DNA of 42,598 bases. Origin: Legionellales bacterium. Its GTDB lineage: Bacteria; Pseudomonadota; Gammaproteobacteria; Comchoanobacterales; Comchoanobacteraceae. Each line of letters begins with the position of its first letter. The stretch's first letter is position 1. Under the pieces are notes generated by a model. The model made no database searches and had not been told where the DNA came from. It was given only the letters and a program-made list of their open reading frames with translations. Positions 40,163 to 42,598 of the stretch are shown here, one piece after another. A program made the translations under genes and the position numbers. Location of the stretch: contig PBLX01000064.1 of NCBI GenBank assembly GCA_002722435.1, positions 1 through 42,598 of the forward strand. The letters run 5' to 3'.

Positions 40163-42598
40163 TTACAGACTTGGCCCATAGCCCATCTGACGACCTATTT
40201 CTGTTGCTGCTGCTGTGAGCTCCGTTAGTGCCTGACTCGTTACATTTGTTGCTGCGGATACGATATCGGGCACTGCCTGACTTGCCGATTCCAATGCGGT
40301 ATCCAGTGACCTAGGACCGTACAAAGCGGCACTCATCATGCCAGCTGTGGCAGTCGTGAATCCAGCTAGCGCAGTTAGTATGGTGAGTGCTGTCGCCGTT
40401 TTGATCACGATTCGATTTGCGCGTGTTCCCACGGACTCCAGAGCGATCACACGATTTGCCAGACCGGCGTGTCCCCTGTCAACTGCATAGTCATAGGCTG
40501 TTTTTCCCTTCTTATTTTTGACGTTGACATCTGCCTTTGCTTCGATCAGTTGCGTCACTATCTCGCTATAGCCAAACATGCAGGCTTTCATCAGTGCTGT
40601 ATCGCCCCAGTCATCTTTGGCGTTGACGTCTGCTCTTGCTTCGATTAACTTCGTCACAACCGCTTCATGACCCCAAATGCAGGCACACATCAACGGTGTT
40701 ACCCCCCCGATGCTTACGACGTTGACGTCAGCTCCGGCTTCGATTAACTTCGTCACAACCGCTTCATGACCCACTCTGCAGGCTTTCGCCAGCGCTGTTG
40801 TGCCATTCTCCGTAGTGGCGTTGATTTTAGCTTCGGCTTCGATCAGTTGCATTACTACCACTTCATGTCCCTGTCTGCAGGCACATATCAAAGCTGTATC
40901 ACCGTATTTATCTTTGGCGTCGACATCAGCTCGTGCATCTATCAATTGCGTTACTACCACTTCATGTCCCTGTCTGCAGGCAGTCATCAGCGGTGTTTGA
41001 CCCGAATGGCTCCTGGCGTTGACGTCTGCTCTTGCTTTGATTAGTTGCGTCACTATCTCGCCATGGCCCTTAGCGGAGGCTGCTAATAGGGCAGTTTGTT
41101 CAAACTTGTCTTTAGCATCAATTTCAATACCTGCTTTGATCAGTTGCGTCACTAACGCTTCATTGTTTTCTTCACAGGCTATCATCAGTGCTGTGCAACC
41201 TTCATTGTTAGCGATGTTACGATCTGCTTTTGCTTCGATCAGTTGCGTTACTATCCTTTCATCTCCTTTGTTGCAGGCTATCATCAACGGTGTTTGGCCA
41301 TTATTGTTGACGATGTTTAGATCTGCTTTTGCTTCGATTAACTTCGTCACAATCGCTTCATTTCCGGTTATGCAGGCAATCATCAGTGCTGTGTTTCCAT
41401 TATTGTTAACGATGTTTAGATCAGCTTTTGCTTCGATTAACTTCGTCACAACCGCTTCATGACCCTGTCTGCAGGCCCACATCAGCGCTGTTTCGTCATA
41501 ATCGTTAACGATGTTTAGATCAGCTTTTGCTTCGATTAACTTCGTCACAATCGCTTCATCTCCGTTTCTGCTGGCAATCATCAGTGCTGTTTTTCCAATC
41601 TTGTTAACGATGTTTAGATCAGCTTTTGCTTCGATTAACTTCGTCACAACCGCTTCTTTGCCATGCTCGCAGGCATACATCAACGCAGTTTTTCCATTTT
41701 TAGCTTTGGCGTCGACATCTACACCGTGACTTATCATCGCTTCTACAACTGTTTCACGGCCTAGAATGCAGGCTTTCATCAGTGCTGTTTGGCCCATTGA
41801 ATCCTTGGTGTCAATATTAACTCTGGCTTCGATTAACTTCGTCACAACCGCTTCATGACCGTTTCTGCAGGCATCCATCAGCGCTGTTTCGCCAGTATCA
41901 TTCGTGGCGTTGACGTCAGCTCCGGCTTCGATTAACTTCGTCACAACCGCTTCATGACCCCGTCTGCAGGCATTCATCAGCGGTGTTTCACCCCTGTAGT
42001 TCCTGGCGTTGACGTCAGCTCTTTCTTCGATCAGTTGCGTTACAACCGCTTCATGACCCCGTCTGCAGGCTTCCATCAACGGTGTTTCACCCCTGTAGTT
42101 CCTGGCGTTGACGTCAGCTCTTTCTTCGATCAGTTGCGTCACTATCTCGCCATGGCCATGAGCGCAGGCTTTCATCAGTGCTGTATGGCCCCAGCTATCT
42201 TTGGCGTTGACCTCAGCTCTTGCTTCGATCAGTTGCGTCACTATCTCGCCATAGCCCTTAACGCAGGCATGTATCAGCGCTGTAATACCATCTCTATCTT
42301 TGGCGTTGACGTTAACCCCTCTGTCCAATAGCATCTGTAACCCGTTTTCGTTCGATCGCATACTGTGCTTGCGTTTATCAGCACTTATTGCTTCACGTAG
42401 TAGAACAAACTGCTGATTTTCTCTGCAGCCCTCCAACAGAGATTTTCCGCTTTTGTCCTTGATGTGCAAGCACTGTTTAATAATGGATGGCTCACTTCTT
42501 TTCAACGCATCCTTCGTCATATCTATCCAATCATCATCGGCAAAGTGCATATTTCTTGCATTCATTTCGTCTAAAATGGCTTTTAATAACCCATATGA
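40163..42598 (-). CDS. Ankyrin-repeat protein, partial (runs off the window)
   Basis: At least 811 residues. The frame remains open to base 42598, and the last codons in the window read SYGLLKAILDEM, the family motif at position 387 of the 757-residue paralogue. So roughly 390 N-terminal residues are expected outside the window; the ATG at 42565 is internal. EPSIIKQCLHIK follows, then 19 consecutive, very regular 33-residue ankyrins, for example GETPLMNACRRGHEAVVTKL and GNTALMIACITGNEAIVTKL. A hydrophobic hairpin follows (TATALTILTALAGFTTATAG, MMSAALYG), then a tail TSQALTELTAAATEIGRQMG. The repeat regularity suggests recent expansion. A membrane-anchored binding scaffold is plausible. Confidence 0.88.
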   Translation of the reverse strand, partial: SYGLLKAILDEMNARNMHFADDDWIDMTKDALKRSEPSIIKQCLHIKDKSGKSLLEGCRENQQFVLLREAISADKRKHSMRSNENGLQMLLDRGVNVNAKDRDGITALIHACVKGYGEIVTQLIEARAEVNAKDSWGHTALMKACAHGHGEIVTQLIEERADVNARNYRGETPLMEACRRGHEAVVTQLIEERADVNARNYRGETPLMNACRRGHEAVVTKLIEAGADVNATNDTGETALMDACRNGHEAVVTKLIEARVNIDTKDSMGQTALMKACILGRETVVEAMISHGVDVDAKAKNGKTALMYACEHGKEAVVTKLIEAKADLNIVNKIGKTALMIASRNGDEAIVTKLIEAKADLNIVNDYDETALMWACRQGHEAVVTKLIEAKADLNIVNNNGNTALMIACITGNEAIVTKLIEAKADLNIVNNNGQTPLMIACNKGDERIVTQLIEAKADRNIANNEGCTALMIACEENNEALVTQLIKAGIEIDAKDKFEQTALLAASAKGHGEIVTQLIKARADVNARSHSGQTPLMTACRQGHEVVVTQLIDARADVDAKDKYGDTALICACRQGHEVVVMQLIEAEAKINATTENGTTALAKACRVGHEAVVTKLIEAGADVNVVSIGGVTPLMCACIWGHEAVVTKLIEARADVNAKDDWGDTALMKACMFGYSEIVTQLIEAKADVNVKNKKGKTAYDYAVDRGHAGLANRVIALESVGTRANRIVIKTATALTILTALAGFTTATAGMMSAALYGPRSLDTALESASQAVPDIVSAATNVTSQALTELTAAATEIGRQMGYGPSL
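40480..42340. repeat. Array of 99-base tandem repeats (ankyrin-coding)
   Basis: Nineteen successive 99-base units code for 33-residue ankyrins. Some neighbours are nearly identical, for example about 41940-42038 and 42039-42137, with a handful of differences. Unit number could change by slippage or recombination. Confidence 0.9.

Noticed and set aside
40766-42331. Several plus-strand frames of 60-150 codons in the ankyrin array
   Set aside because: These are shadows of the 99-base repeats, which keep the same antisense frame open by periodicity.
40480-42340. Regular repeats that could suggest a CRISPR array
   Set aside because: The unit is 99 bases, continuous without unique spacers, and codes for 33-residue ankyrins.
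42565-42565. ATG 42565 as the true start of the rightmost ankyrin gene
   Set aside because: The frame stays open to the window edge and encodes the conserved SYGLLKA motif upstream of this Met.

Overview
The window is 42.6 kb of bacterial DNA, most likely from an aquatic, host-associated gammaproteobacterium. The housekeeping genes (hemF, ygfZ, lysS, prfB with its programmed frameshift), a proteorhodopsin, outer-membrane porins and chaperone-usher pili all fit a Gram-negative gammaproteobacterium. The dense family of very large ankyrin-repeat proteins is typical of intracellular or symbiotic lineages, for example Legionellales or Coxiella-like groups. I cannot name the genus from sequence alone. 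I saw no rRNA, tRNA, CRISPR array or recognisable transposase.

Bases 1-10,150 hold mostly single-gene metabolic units. They are hemF (coproporphyrinogen oxidase), a convergent glutaminyl cyclase, a two-gene unit (membrane protein plus a BioC-like protein that has lost its SAM-binding loop), and a proteorhodopsin with blue-type tuning, divergent from ygfZ. Two hypothetical genes, a small lipoprotein, an NAD(P)H:quinone-oxidoreductase-like flavoprotein and lysS follow.

Bases 10,385-19,430 are an alpha-type (CS1/Tcf-like) chaperone-usher pilus locus lying between lysS and prfB, which are neighbours in many gammaproteobacteria. Five secreted subunit paralogues, a chaperone and an usher form one minus-strand operon behind a consensus promoter with an adjacent inverted repeat. 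A sixth subunit gene faces the operon on the plus strand. The usher carries a Pal/OmpA-like peptidoglycan-binding domain at its C terminus, an unusual fusion that would tie the outer-membrane secretion pore to the cell wall.

Bases 20,792-42,598 are dominated by one paralogous family. Five ankyrin proteins (712, 696, about 1477, 757 and more than 800 residues; the last runs off the window) share weakly conserved N-terminal motifs, here called the N-domain. Some end in hydrophobic hairpins. Between them lie two tandem plus-strand genes (385 and 373 residues) that resemble the N-domain without ankyrins; each is preceded by a duplicated 230-260 base control region with a strong promoter. An outer-membrane beta-barrel protein, a porin and an unrecognised 484-residue protein are interspersed. 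The ankyrin genes are full of 99-base, 114-base and 303-base repeats and share near-identical segments with one another, so the locus appears to evolve by duplication and gene conversion. Host-directed effector function for this family is an inference from ankyrin content, not shown by the sequence.
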